Positions 15,889 through 24,154 of a DNA stretch of 43,021 bases are shown piece after piece. Source of the stretch: Clostridiales bacterium (GTDB lineage Bacteria; Bacillota; Clostridia; Christensenellales; Aristaeellaceae); the NCBI GenBank assembly GCA_012517815.1, contig JAAYUF010000050.1, forward strand, positions 69,941-112,961, given 5' to 3'. The translations under genes and the position numbers were made by a program. The stretch's first letter is position 1. Each line of letters opens with the position of its first letter. The notes below the pieces were generated by a model, which worked only from the letters and a program-made list of their open reading frames with translations, was not told where the DNA came from and made no database searches.

Positions 15889-16398
15889 CTACACCTCCTC
15901 ATCCTTTGTCAGCAAGCGCTGCAATGCTTCAAAAGGACGCTGTGTCGGCGATTCCTCTTCGCACGAGCTCTTGGAAATGTCCTGCCTCAGCGCCTGATAC
16001 GCCTGACTGCCGCCGCAATTCTCCTTGCAGAGAAAGCGCATGGGCAGGTTGAGCATGATCAGCGTCAGCGCGAGTTGGTCCAAGGTCACCTTTCCGCCTT
16101 CGTAGCGGAATACCTCGTCCTCGATTTCGTTGGCGTCCTTGCGGAACGTTTCGTCAAACCGGATGGTCATGGCGGCGTTCGCGGGTGCCAGGCACATGGC
16201 GCAGGTAGCGCGTGCTGTGGTCTTCAGCACGCCCGAGAGGTGAATGGCCCCGTCCAGCGCGCTGTATGTGCCTTCCAGCGACACCGGATCGAAGGAAACC
16301 TCTTCCCCGATCACATCCTGAGGCGGCACCGTCATCTCCGCGGCGAAGGGAAGCTCTGTTCCCGGCGCCTGCAGGGCTTTGGATACGTCCAGTTCCAT
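15889..16398 (-). CDS. yceD: DUF177 (YceD-like) protein
   Basis: A 169-residue cytoplasmic protein of the YceD/DUF177 family, always found beside rpmF; work on homologues links it to 23S rRNA accumulation and ribosome assembly. A CAMCLAP motif and the acidic, beta-rich middle (IRFDETFRKD) fit the family. The start ATG 16398 has GAGGAGG five bases upstream; the in-frame GTG at 16422 would place that ribosome binding site inside the gene and is rejected. It is the first gene of the two-gene unit with rpmF. Confidence 0.92.
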   Translation of the reverse strand: MELDVSKALQAPGTELPFAAEMTVPPQDVIGEEVSFDPVSLEGTYSALDGAIHLSGVLKTTARATCAMCLAPANAAMTIRFDETFRKDANEIEDEVFRYEGGKVTLDQLALTLIMLNLPMRFLCKENCGGSQAYQALRQDISKSSCEEESPTQRPFEALQRLLTKDEEV

Positions 16399-16427
16399 AG
16401 GTTCCTCCTCAAGCGTGACCAAGCTGT

Positions 16428-16456
16428 ATTATAATCCCTCGCCGCCCGGTTGTCAA
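16428..16456 (-). promoter_or_regulatory. Promoter of the DUF177-rpmF operon
   Basis: On the minus strand TTGACA (16456-16451), a 17-base spacer, TATAAT (16433-16428): full consensus, fitting a ribosomal-protein unit. The leader to ATG 16398 is short (about 22 bases). Confidence 0.9.
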
Positions 16457-16504
16457 ATGGTATTTTCACGGCGAAACCCCCTTGCGGGGCGCTTCCCGCC
16501 GTTC

Positions 16505-17710
16505 TCAGTCCGCGATCGGCTGGCCCGTGACGATGGCGAGCGTATCCCGCGCGATCACCAGCTCCTCATTGGTGGGGATCACGCACACCTTGACGGTGCT
16601 GTCATCGGTGGAAATCACCGCTTCTTCGCGGGTTTTGTTCTTGTCCGGATCCAGCTTCGCGCCCAGATAGTCGAAATCCTTCATGACCATGGCGCGCAGG
16701 GTGGTGTTGTTTTCCCCGATGCCGGCGGTGAACACGATGGCGTCCACGCCGTTCATCTCGGCGGCGTAGGCGCCGATGTACTTGCGGATGCCCCACACCA
16801 GCATGTCGCGCGCGATGGTGGCGTTGGGATCGCCCGCGTCGGCCGCGGCGTCGATGTCGCGCATATCGCTGGAGATGCCGCTCACGCCCAGCAGGCCGCT
16901 TTTCTTGTTGAGCAGGGAGAGCACCTCGTCCACGGACATGCGCTCGTTGTTGGCGATGAACTGCACCACGGCCGGGTCGAGGCTGCCGGAGCGCGTGCCC
17001 ATCAGCACGCCTTCCAGCGGGCTGATGCCCATGCTGGTATCCAGGCATTTGCCGTTGAGCACGGCGGCCAGGCTGGAGCCGTTGCCCAGGTGGCAGGTGA
17101 TGATGCGGCTGTGCGCGCGGTCCAGCCCCAGAAACTCGCACGCGCGCTTGCTAACGTAGCGGTGGCTGGTGCCGTGGAAGCCGTAGCGGCGGATGTGCAG
17201 CTTCTTGTAATACTCCATCGGCACGCCGTACAGGTAGGCCTTCTTGGGCATGGTCTGGTGGAAGGCGGTATCGAACACGGCCACGTTGGGCGTTGCGGGC
17301 ATGACCTTCTCGCAGGCCTCGATGCCCATGAGGTTGGCGGGGTTATGCAGCGGGCCCAGCGGGATATTGTCGCGGATCGCGTCCTTGACTTCCTCGCTCA
17401 CCTTCACGCTGGCGGTGAAGCGCTCTCCGCCGTGCAGCACGCGGTGCCCGACTGCGGAGATCTCATCCATGGTGGTCACGGCGCCCTTCTCAGGGTCGGT
17501 CAGCGCCCTGAGCATCCACTGGATGCCTTCGGTGTGCGTTTTCATGGGGGCGGTCGCTTCAAACACCTTGCCGTCCACCTTCTGGTTGATGCGGCTGCCG
17601 TCGATGCCGATGCGCTCGACCAGCCCCTTGGCCAGAATCTTCTCGCCGTTCATGTCGATCAGCTGATACTTGAGGGACGAGGAACCCGCGTTGAGAATCA
17701 GAACTTTCAT
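16505..17710 (-). CDS. ackA: Acetate kinase
   Basis: A 401-residue acetate kinase: acetyl phosphate + ADP to acetate + ATP, the substrate-level phosphorylation step of fermentation. Signature motifs are VLILNAGSSSLKYQL at the N-terminus, FDTAFHQTMP, the phosphate-binding CHLGNGSSLAAV and FTAGIGENN. Length and motifs are complete. ATG 17710 has AAGGAG eight bases upstream. It begins 13 bases after the pta stop on the same strand, so pta-ackA is one operon. Confidence 0.97.
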   Translation of the reverse strand: MKVLILNAGSSSLKYQLIDMNGEKILAKGLVERIGIDGSRINQKVDGKVFEATAPMKTHTEGIQWMLRALTDPEKGAVTTMDEISAVGHRVLHGGERFTASVKVSEEVKDAIRDNIPLGPLHNPANLMGIEACEKVMPATPNVAVFDTAFHQTMPKKAYLYGVPMEYYKKLHIRRYGFHGTSHRYVSKRACEFLGLDRAHSRIITCHLGNGSSLAAVLNGKCLDTSMGISPLEGVLMGTRSGSLDPAVVQFIANNERMSVDEVLSLLNKKSGLLGVSGISSDMRDIDAAADAGDPNATIARDMLVWGIRKYIGAYAAEMNGVDAIVFTAGIGENNTTLRAMVMKDFDYLGAKLDPDKNKTREEAVISTDDSTVKVCVIPTNEELVIARDTLAIVTGQPIAD

Positions 17711-17723
17711 CGATCCGTACTCC

Positions 17724-18722
17724 TTATGCTTGCGCCTTCACGGCGGTGATGGCTACGACGCTGACGATATCCTCCACCGAGCAGCCGCGGCTGAGGTCGT
17801 TGACCGGCTTGGCCAGGCCCTGCACGATGGGGCCGACGGCCGTGGCTCCCGCAAAGCGCTGCACCAGCTTGTAGCCGATGTTGCCCGATTGCAGGTCCGG
17901 GAAGATCAGCACGTTGGCATGCCCCGCCACTTTGCTGCCGGGCGCCTTGAGCGCGCCCACGCTCTCCACCAGCGCCGCGTCCGCCTGCAACTCGCCGTCG
18001 CACACCAGATCGGGCGCCAGCTGGTGCACCTTCTCGGTCGCCTGCTGCACCTTGGTGACGTTATCATGCTTGGCGCTGCCCTTGGTAGAAAAGCTGAGCA
18101 TGGCAACCCTGGGCTCCATGCCGGTGAGCTGCTTGCCGGTCTGCGCGCTGGCGATGGCGATGGCGGCCAGCTCGTCCTCGCCGGGGTCGGGGATCACGGC
18201 GCAGTCGCCGAAAATCAGCACGCCGTCGTCGCCGTAGCGGTGATCCGGCACCTCCATAATAAAGGCGCCGCTCACAACGCTGATGCCCGGCGCGGTTTTG
18301 ATGATCTGCAGCGCGGGCCTGAGGACGTTGCCGGTGGAGTTGATGGCGCCCGCGACCATACCGTCCGCGTCGCCGGTTTTAACCATCAGCGCGCCGTAGT
18401 AGAGGGTATCCCCCGACGCAAGCTCCCTGGCCTGTTCGGGGGTCATGCCCTTGGCCTTGCGCAGTTGATAAAGCAAACTGGCGTATGCCTCGGTCTTCTC
18501 GCTCGTCCGCGGGTCGATCAGCTCAATGCCGTCCAGCGCGGTGTTTACCTGCTTGGCAACGGTTGCGATTTCCTCGCGGTTGCCCAGCAGCGTCACGTTG
18601 GCAAGCCCCTGATCCACAATCTGGCGGGCGGCCTGCACGGTGCGAGGTTCCGAGCCCTCGGCCAATACGATACGCTTGACGTCCAGCCTGGCTTTCGCCT
18701 TGATTTTGTCAATGACAGACAT
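17724..18722 (-). CDS. pta: Phosphate acetyltransferase
   Basis: A 332-residue phosphotransacetylase of the short, single-domain type: acetyl-CoA + phosphate to acetyl phosphate + CoA. Typical features are the start IDKIKAKARLDVKRIVLAEGSEPR, DGMVAGA, and the C-terminal VLIFPDLQSGNIGYKLVQR with GPIVQGLAKPVNDLSRG. ATG 18722 has GGGAGG seven bases upstream; the frame continues far upstream, but that part crosses the divergent promoter region and the opposing tmcAL gene. It is first in the pta-ackA operon. Confidence 0.97.
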   Translation of the reverse strand: MSVIDKIKAKARLDVKRIVLAEGSEPRTVQAARQIVDQGLANVTLLGNREEIATVAKQVNTALDGIELIDPRTSEKTEAYASLLYQLRKAKGMTPEQARELASGDTLYYGALMVKTGDADGMVAGAINSTGNVLRPALQIIKTAPGISVVSGAFIMEVPDHRYGDDGVLIFGDCAVIPDPGEDELAAIAIASAQTGKQLTGMEPRVAMLSFSTKGSAKHDNVTKVQQATEKVHQLAPDLVCDGELQADAALVESVGALKAPGSKVAGHANVLIFPDLQSGNIGYKLVQRFAGATAVGPIVQGLAKPVNDLSRGCSVEDIVSVVAITAVKAQA

Positions 18723-18887
18723 GGCGTTATCCTCCCTTATGTGATAGAATACAGTGGATTCTGTATCTGTATACAACCGAAATAGTATACACCTTTTTTC
18801 GTGAAAAGGGAAGCAAGTCGGGAAAAAACAAGGCGCGAAACAAGAAAAACACAGGACGTCGCCGTGTGTGCGCAGGGGAGGATACCG
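18723..18887. promoter_or_regulatory. Divergent pta/tmcAL promoter region
   Basis: An AT-richer spacer with two GTATAC hexanucleotides (18770-18775 and 18785-18790) and an imperfect inverted repeat GAATACAG / CTGTATCT around 18747-18767. For pta, TTGTAT then 17 bases then TGTATT, or the TATACT at the upstream GTATAC, are candidate promoter elements; neither is a clear consensus. A tmcAL promoter on the plus strand must lie in the same interval. Confidence 0.4.
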
Positions 18888-20246
18888 ATGCGGCCGGTTG
18901 TCGGCATTGTTTGTGAATACGATCCATTCCACCGTGGACACGCGCGACAGTTTGAGCTGATCCGCGAAAAACTGCCGGGCGCCGGCATCGTGTGCGTGAT
19001 GAGCGGGTGCTTTACCCAGCGGGGCATGCCCGCGCTGTTTGCCCCGGCGTTTCGGGCGGAAGCGGCGCTGCGCGCGGGCGCGGACCTCGTGCTGGAACTG
19101 CCCTGCGCCTTTGCCGTGCGCGACGCGGAAAACTTCGCCTTGGGCGCGGTGGGCTTGATCAGCGCCCTGGGCTTTGTCACGCACCTCTCCTTCGGCTGCG
19201 AGACCGATGACCTCTCCCTGCTGAGCGCGGTCGCGGCGCTGCTGGAACAGCCCAATGCCGCGTTTTCCTCCGCGTTGCGCACCGAACTGGCGATGGGCCG
19301 GCCTTTCGTGGCGGCGCAGGCGGCTGCGATCCTCGCGGGGTTGAGGGCCGGGCCGGCTTCCGGACACAAGACCCCCGCGGCCGGAGAGTACCAACCCGAT
19401 GCCAACCATCCGCTTCCTCCGGGAATCCCTCAGGAAGTCGGTGTCCAACCCACAACCAGCGCGGCTTTTTCAGATGAGCCAACCACCGTCGGCAGCCCAG
19501 ACTCCCGGCTTCCCGAAGCCGCTGCCGTTGACCCGCTCGCCCGTGCGCTGACCCGTCCCAACAATATTCTGGGCATCTGCTACCTTCGCGCGATCCGCCG
19601 CCTGCACAGCGGCCTCCGACCGCTGCCGGTGCTGCGGGAGGGCGAGTACCACGCGGCTTCGCTGACATCCGTCGGCTATCCGTCCGCCAGCGCCGCCCGC
19701 CGCGCGTTTCTCTCCGGCGATCTCCGCGGCGCTGAAACCGCCTGCGGCTACCCGCTCTCCGGCGTGCCGTGCCACCGGCCGGATGCGCTGGACGCCGTAT
19801 TGCTCCACCGCCTGCGCACAATGGACCCGGCCGCCCTGCGCGCCCTGCCGGACTGCAGCGAGGGGCTGGAGCACCGCCTGATCGCCGCCGCGCAACGCGC
19901 GACTGACCGGGAACAGCTGCTGGCCGGGCTCAAGACCCGCCGCTATCCGCGCGCGCGCCTCAGCCGGCTGGCCGCCCATGCGCTGCTGAGCGTTACCGCC
20001 GAGCTGCTCGCGGCGCACCCCGCGCCGGAATCGGTTCGTCTGCTGGGCTTCCGCAGGGCCAGCCGGGACTGTCTGGCGGCGCTGGGACAAAGCCCGCTGG
20101 CCGTCATCGCCAAGGCGGCCGACGGGGATCGAACAAGCCCGCCCCTTCAGCTGGAGGAACGGGCATACGACCTGTGGGCGCTGGGCGCGGGCCTTCCGGC
20201 GGGCTTGCTGTACCGCCAGCAAGTGGTGGTCTGCGAGGCGGTATAG
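18888..20246 (+). CDS. tmcAL: tRNA(Met) cytidine acetate ligase TmcAL
   Basis: A 452-residue TmcAL (YlbM). This enzyme uses acetate and ATP to make N4-acetylcytidine at the wobble position of elongator tRNA-Met. The nucleotidyltransferase-like start VVGIVCEYDPFHRGH carries the HxGH motif; VMSGCFTQRG, ADLVLELP and RPNNILGICYLRAI are further family signatures. The start ATG 18888 has GGGGAGG six bases upstream; 29 upstream in-frame codons are not counted. Between about residues 147 and 222 there is a Pro/Ala/Ser/Thr-rich insert compared with the usual protein of about 400 residues, just before the PNNILG motif. It is divergent from pta-ackA, whose product acetate is its substrate. Confidence 0.93.
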   Translation: MRPVVGIVCEYDPFHRGHARQFELIREKLPGAGIVCVMSGCFTQRGMPALFAPAFRAEAALRAGADLVLELPCAFAVRDAENFALGAVGLISALGFVTHLSFGCETDDLSLLSAVAALLEQPNAAFSSALRTELAMGRPFVAAQAAAILAGLRAGPASGHKTPAAGEYQPDANHPLPPGIPQEVGVQPTTSAAFSDEPTTVGSPDSRLPEAAAVDPLARALTRPNNILGICYLRAIRRLHSGLRPLPVLREGEYHAASLTSVGYPSASAARRAFLSGDLRGAETACGYPLSGVPCHRPDALDAVLLHRLRTMDPAALRALPDCSEGLEHRLIAAAQRATDREQLLAGLKTRRYPRARLSRLAAHALLSVTAELLAAHPAPESVRLLGFRRASRDCLAALGQSPLAVIAKAADGDRTSPPLQLEERAYDLWALGAGLPAGLLYRQQVVVCEAV

Positions 20247-20339
20247 CCTACGCCTGCTGCCGTTGCTCCCATCCGGCCGGCAGCGGCCGCCCGGTAGTGC
20301 GAGGCTCCGGCCCGGATTGGCAGCGCGCGGCAAACGATC

Positions 20340-20382
20340 CGGCCCGCCGTATGCGCCGGTTGGCATTTCAGCGGGCGGGCCG
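20340..20382. terminator. Possible hairpin between convergent tmcAL and serine hydrolase
   Basis: A 9-base stem, CGGCCCGCC (20340-20348) with GGCGGGCCG (20374-20382), around a 25-base loop. There is no T-tract. It is the only candidate terminator in this 207-base convergent spacer. Confidence 0.3.
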
Positions 20383-20453
20383 CCGTCGGCCTTCCGGGAA
20401 CGGCAGCGGCTTGCGACAGCCTTCACCGGACGCCGCTTCGCCGCCCGCCGGGA

Positions 20454-21626
20454 TCAGCCCAGCAGCGCCTCGTACACCAAATCGCGCAGCCGGGGGTGAA
20501 TCTCGCGGTAATTTTGCGGAAAACTCAGCACATGTTCCGCAAAGAAAATGCCGATTCGGTTCTCCGGGTCCATCAGCACGTACGCGCCGGCCGCCCCGTC
20601 CCAGCCGAACTCGCCCACGGGGCTTCGGGAGGCGTTCGCGTCCATCAGCGTGCGCACGCCCAGCCCGTAACCGTAGCCCCGTTTGTTCATCTCCGCAAAA
20701 TCGGGAAGCAGGCGCGCGTCCAGGCGGTTTTTCCGCAGCGCGTCGATGGAGGCCATCGTCAGGATGCGGCGCCCTTCTTCGTTTACGCCGCCGTTGCTCA
20801 TCGCCCGCACGAACGCGGCGTATGCCTCCGCCGTGCAGATGAGCCCCGCCCCGCCGCTTTCGTACCTTTCGCTCAGGCGGTACCGGTTGACCGGCGGCAC
20901 CGGCCGGATCGCGCCCGTCGCGTCGTCCGCCCGATACTGCGCCGAAAGGCGCGCAAGCCTTTCCTCATTAAGATCGAAGTACGCCTCCGAGATCCCCAGC
21001 GGCGAAAAAAGATTCCGGCGGAGGTATTCCCCGAAGGTAAGCCCGGACACGGCCTCGACCAAGCCGGCCAGCACGTCGTGGGACAGGCTGTAGGCCCAGC
21101 GGGTGCCCGGCTCGCAGATCAGCGGCATGCGCGCCAGCGCGTCCATCATCTGCCGGGTGGTGGCCCTGCCTCCGGCTGCCGCGTTCGCCGCTTGTATCTC
21201 CTCGGAATCGACATCGTAGGAGAAGCCCGCGGTCATGCTCATCAGATCGGCAACGCGGATCGGGGTTGACGCCCTGCGCAGGGCGTCGCGGCGCGTGGGC
21301 CACCGCGCGGGTGATTTTTCCACCGTGAAGCCCTGCGCGACGTACATATCGCCAAACGCCGGCAGGTATCGCGCAAGCTCGTCCTCCAGCCGCAGCCGGC
21401 CGTGTTCGATCAGTTGCATCACGGCCGTCATGGTCATCACCTTGGTGGCGGAGTAAATCCAATACAGATCGCTCGGGCCGACGGGCCGCATGCCGGCCGC
21501 GTCCGAAAAACCGGCGGCATGGCGGTACACGGTCCGGTATCCGTGGTTGACGATGCAATCCAGCGCGGGGATGCCGTAGAGCCCGCGCAGGGAATCCAGA
21601 AACCGGGTCAGGGCGTCAAAGTTCAT
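20454..21626 (-). CDS. Serine hydrolase of the beta-lactamase / class C-like (S12) family
   Basis: A 390-residue penicillin-binding-protein-like hydrolase or esterase. The nucleophile motif is YSATKVM (SxxK) near residue 60; the second motif is YSLSHD in place of YxN near 180; GWDGAAGAYV near 350 corresponds to the third (HxG/KTG-like) region. GFTFGEYLRRNLFSPLGI-type sequence (LTFGEYLRRNLFSPLGIS) is typical of the family. No signal peptide is visible, so it is probably cytoplasmic. ATG 21626 was chosen because family similarity begins there; the ribosome binding site AGAAG is weak. Substrate unknown: esterase, amidase or peptidase are all possible; beta-lactamase activity is not implied. Confidence 0.85.
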   Translation of the reverse strand: MNFDALTRFLDSLRGLYGIPALDCIVNHGYRTVYRHAAGFSDAAGMRPVGPSDLYWIYSATKVMTMTAVMQLIEHGRLRLEDELARYLPAFGDMYVAQGFTVEKSPARWPTRRDALRRASTPIRVADLMSMTAGFSYDVDSEEIQAANAAAGGRATTRQMMDALARMPLICEPGTRWAYSLSHDVLAGLVEAVSGLTFGEYLRRNLFSPLGISEAYFDLNEERLARLSAQYRADDATGAIRPVPPVNRYRLSERYESGGAGLICTAEAYAAFVRAMSNGGVNEEGRRILTMASIDALRKNRLDARLLPDFAEMNKRGYGYGLGVRTLMDANASRSPVGEFGWDGAAGAYVLMDPENRIGIFFAEHVLSFPQNYREIHPRLRDLVYEALLG

Positions 21627-21804
21627 GGTGACAGCGCTTCTTTCGATAGCCGCGATCCCGCCGCGGAGCGAAGATGCGGTGATTCCGGGGAGGGTTGGGC
21701 GGCAAGCCGCGCATCGGCCGGCTGTTTGCCGCCCCGAGCGAAATCGATGCTGTCGGTCGGGCGAATCCAGTGGCGCGCAGCGGTCAGGCCATATGCCGGC
21801 GGGC

Positions 21805-21876
21805 GCGCCTTGCGGAGACCGCGCGCCTTGCCGTGGATACGAGCCTTGCAGCGGATACGCGCCTTGCCGGGGCCGC
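21805..21876 (+). repeat. Four tandem 18-bp repeats
   Basis: Units at 21805, 21823, 21841 and 21859, all built on G(C/A)GCCTTGC followed by a variable half that often ends GGATAC or ACCGC. They lie in the spacer between the reductase stop and the serine hydrolase start. A fifth, decayed unit (GCGCCG) follows. Confidence 0.7.
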
Positions 21877-21897
21877 GCGCCGTTCTCCGCCGCCTGG

Positions 21898-23037
21898 CTA
21901 GGCAAGCGGCTCGCACACCGCGTCCAGCTCCGTTTGCAACGCCCGGAGCGATTCCACGATGGGCAAACCCTGCGGGCACTTGGTTTCACACTGGCGGCAG
22001 GCCACGCAGCGGTCGGCCCGCACCTTGTCGGGGATGAACGCGCGCCAGTGGAAGCGCAGGTTCGGGGTCGCCCCGTACATGCCGTAGCTGTTCCACGCCT
22101 CGAAGTTGGCGGGAATATCGACGCCCTCCGGGCAGGGCATGCAATAGCGGCAGGCCGTGCAGCCGATCTTGACCAGGCTGTCCAGCCGCGCGGCCACCTC
22201 GCGGATCGCGGCGTGCTCCTCCGGGGTGAGCGGCTGAGCGTGGTCGAACGTGCGCAGGTTGTCCGCCACCTGTTCGTAGGTAGACATGCCGCTCAGGATC
22301 ACCTTCACGTTGGCATGGTCCGCCGCCCAGCGCAGCGCGAAGGACGCGTCCGACGCGCCCGGCGTCACCTTGCGGAAGGGCTCGGACGCCTCGGGCTTCA
22401 GATTCCCCAGCAGCCCGCCCTTGACCGGCTCCATAACGATCACGGGCACGCCCCGCGCGGTCGCCAGCTCATACCCCCGGGTGCCTGCCTGTGTCAGCTC
22501 GTCCCGGTAGTTATACTGGATCTGGCAGAAATCCCAGTCGCGGTCCGTCAGGATGCGTTCGAACGCATCGTACCCGTCGTGGAACGAGAAGCCCAGGAAG
22601 CGGATCCGGCCGTCCCGCTTCAGCTTTTCGCAGTAGTCCGCAATGCCCAGTTGGACCGCGCGTTCGTAGGTTTTGGCGTTCAGGGAATGCAGCATGTAGA
22701 AATCGAATGATTCCATCTGCGTTTTTTCCAGCTGCTCCTCAAAGATCGCCTTGGCCTGCTCCAGCGAATGAATCATGTACATGGGCAGCTTGGTGGCCAC
22801 GAAGAACGACTCCCGCGGGTACCGCTTCAGCAGGCGGCCGACCGCGCGCTCGCTTTCCCCGTCGTGGTAGCCGTAGGCGGTGTCAAAATAGTTGACGCCG
22901 CTGCGGTACGCAAGATCGAACATACGGGCGGTTTCCGCCTCGTCGATGCGGCGCTCGGGGGTCAGCGGCAGGCGCATGCAGCCGAAACCCAGCAGCGAAG
23001 TCGATACGCCCAGCTTTTCGAAATATCGTGTGATCAT
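21898..23037 (-). CDS. Aldo/keto reductase with C-terminal ferredoxin-like domain
   Basis: A 379-residue protein. Residues 1 to about 285 form the aldo/keto reductase barrel: GFGCMRLPL, the catalytic D and Y in NYFDTAYGYHDGESE, the lysine in FVATKLP and the histidine in FYMLHSL. The C-terminal part has two cysteine clusters, CTACRYCMPCPEGVDI and CVACRQCETKCPQGLPI, each CX2CX2CX3C(P), expected to hold two [4Fe-4S] clusters. This fusion is common in anaerobes and suggests electron transfer coupled to ferredoxin rather than simple NADPH reduction. ATG 23037 follows GGGGAGGG at six bases. It lies 54 bases downstream of an 85-residue unknown gene and is probably co-transcribed from the promoter at 23486-23514. 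Confidence 0.93.
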   Translation of the reverse strand: MITRYFEKLGVSTSLLGFGCMRLPLTPERRIDEAETARMFDLAYRSGVNYFDTAYGYHDGESERAVGRLLKRYPRESFFVATKLPMYMIHSLEQAKAIFEEQLEKTQMESFDFYMLHSLNAKTYERAVQLGIADYCEKLKRDGRIRFLGFSFHDGYDAFERILTDRDWDFCQIQYNYRDELTQAGTRGYELATARGVPVIVMEPVKGGLLGNLKPEASEPFRKVTPGASDASFALRWAADHANVKVILSGMSTYEQVADNLRTFDHAQPLTPEEHAAIREVAARLDSLVKIGCTACRYCMPCPEGVDIPANFEAWNSYGMYGATPNLRFHWRAFIPDKVRADRCVACRQCETKCPQGLPIVESLRALQTELDAVCEPLA

Positions 23038-23091
23038 GGTTGGCCCTCCCCTTTTCTGCCTTCCGGTGTTCCATCGGTGGCGCTTTCCGGC

Positions 23092-23349
23092 TCAGGCCGG
23101 TTCGCGGCCGCAGGACGGTTCTTCCCACTCGTCCAGCACCGCCTCGGCCGCGGCGATCATGCCGTTTTGGGCGGCTTCCTTCACCTCGCCGCGCCCCAGC
23201 CAGTTATTGCCCTGTGCCACGTACAGGCTTTCCAGCAATCCCCGCAGATACGCCCGCGTAAAGCGGGCGTCCGTCGCCCGGCGCGAGCGGAAGCTTTCAT
23301 AAGCGGTCGAAAACGCGTCGTCGTAGATTTCCTGCAAATACTGTTCCAT
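23092..23349 (-). CDS. Small helical protein of unknown function
   Basis: An 85-residue predicted cytoplasmic, helix-rich protein (MEQYLQEIYDDAFSTAYESF, later SLYVAQGNNWLGRGEVKEA and a C-terminal AAEAVLDEWEE). ATG 23349 has a GGCGGGG element about eight bases upstream. It has no membrane segment, signal peptide or cofactor motif. It precedes the ferredoxin-tailed aldo/keto reductase in the same direction behind one consensus promoter, so a shared role is possible. I do not recognise the family. Confidence 0.7.
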   Translation of the reverse strand: MEQYLQEIYDDAFSTAYESFRSRRATDARFTRAYLRGLLESLYVAQGNNWLGRGEVKEAAQNGMIAAAEAVLDEWEEPSCGREPA

Positions 23350-23485
23350 GGTTGTGCCCCGCCTTTATCTTGTTGCGCGCGTCGGCCGTCCCCACCCGCT
23401 ACGCTCGCGGGCCGTGTCGCCGGGGCGGCGGAGGAATGCGCAACGCAGTCGTGCGCCGCCCGGTCGCGCCGCGCGCCGCAGTTCC

Positions 23486-23514
23486 ATTATCCCTTTCGGG
23501 TGCCGTTCTGTCAA
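23486..23514 (-). promoter_or_regulatory. Promoter of the small-protein/aldo-keto reductase operon
   Basis: On the minus strand TTGACA (23514-23509), a 17-base spacer, GATAAT (23491-23486). The predicted leader to ATG 23349 is about 130 bases and very GC-rich. The remaining spacer, 23515-23806, holds nothing I can identify. Confidence 0.75.
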
Positions 23515-23806
23515 CCACTTTGCAGCCCTCGCCAGGCCCGTTCATCGGACGTCGTCTGGGGTGCCCGCGCTCTTCCCGTGTGCGCGACGCCCCGATGCCG
23601 CGAGGGCACGCTCCCGCGCCATCCCGCTGCCGGTTGTCGCGCGCCGCGTCCGGCGTCGCGGAGGGTAGCGACGCGAAGGCCGCGCTTGGGGCGCGGATAA
23701 CCCCCGTTCCGGCGCCGAAACGCGATCCCCGCCGCGGCCGGTATGGTATGCGCCGAATCGGCAACCGGCCGGGCGCCTTATGGGGACGGTTCCGGCCGGG
23801 GTCTGT

Positions 23807-24016
23807 TCACATCAGCACGTCGTAACCCTGCTCCTCGATGGTCCGGCGGAGCTTCGAAGGCGTCGCGAGGGCCGCGTTGTGGTCGATCACCACCACTTTG
23901 CGTTTGGGGTCCACCTGAATGCGTTCCACGCCGGACAGGGCGCCCAGCGCCTTGACCACCGCCTTTGCGCAATGCCCGCAGACGATGCCGCTGACTTTAT
24001 ATACCGTGGTTTTCAT
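23807..24016 (-). CDS. copZ: Copper chaperone CopZ (HMA domain)
   Basis: A 69-residue single heavy-metal-associated domain with the copper-binding motif GIVCGHCAKAV (CxxC) near residue 10 and the usual beta-alpha-beta-beta-alpha-beta pattern (VERIQVDPKRKVVVIDHN). It would carry Cu(I) to the CopA ATPase encoded 138 bases upstream on the same strand. The best Shine-Dalgarno-like sequence (GAGGAGG) is unusually far, about 18 bases from the ATG, so translation may be weak or coupled. Confidence 0.9.
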   Translation of the reverse strand: MKTTVYKVSGIVCGHCAKAVVKALGALSGVERIQVDPKRKVVVIDHNAALATPSKLRRTIEEQGYDVLM

Positions 24017-24154
24017 GGGGTTAGTGAACGTTTCCTCCTCTGTCCGCGCGGCGGGACCTTTTCCCGCCGTCTCCGGGGGCCTGTCATCAGCCGCCCGTTC
24101 GGCCTTACGCGACGTGTGCGTCGCTGCCGAGGATGCTTCATCGCGCCGCCGTGC

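Noticed and set aside
20454..21626. Beta-lactamase resistance gene
   Set aside because: It has the S12 fold motifs, but the second and third motifs differ and there is no export signal; esterase or peptidase activity is more likely.
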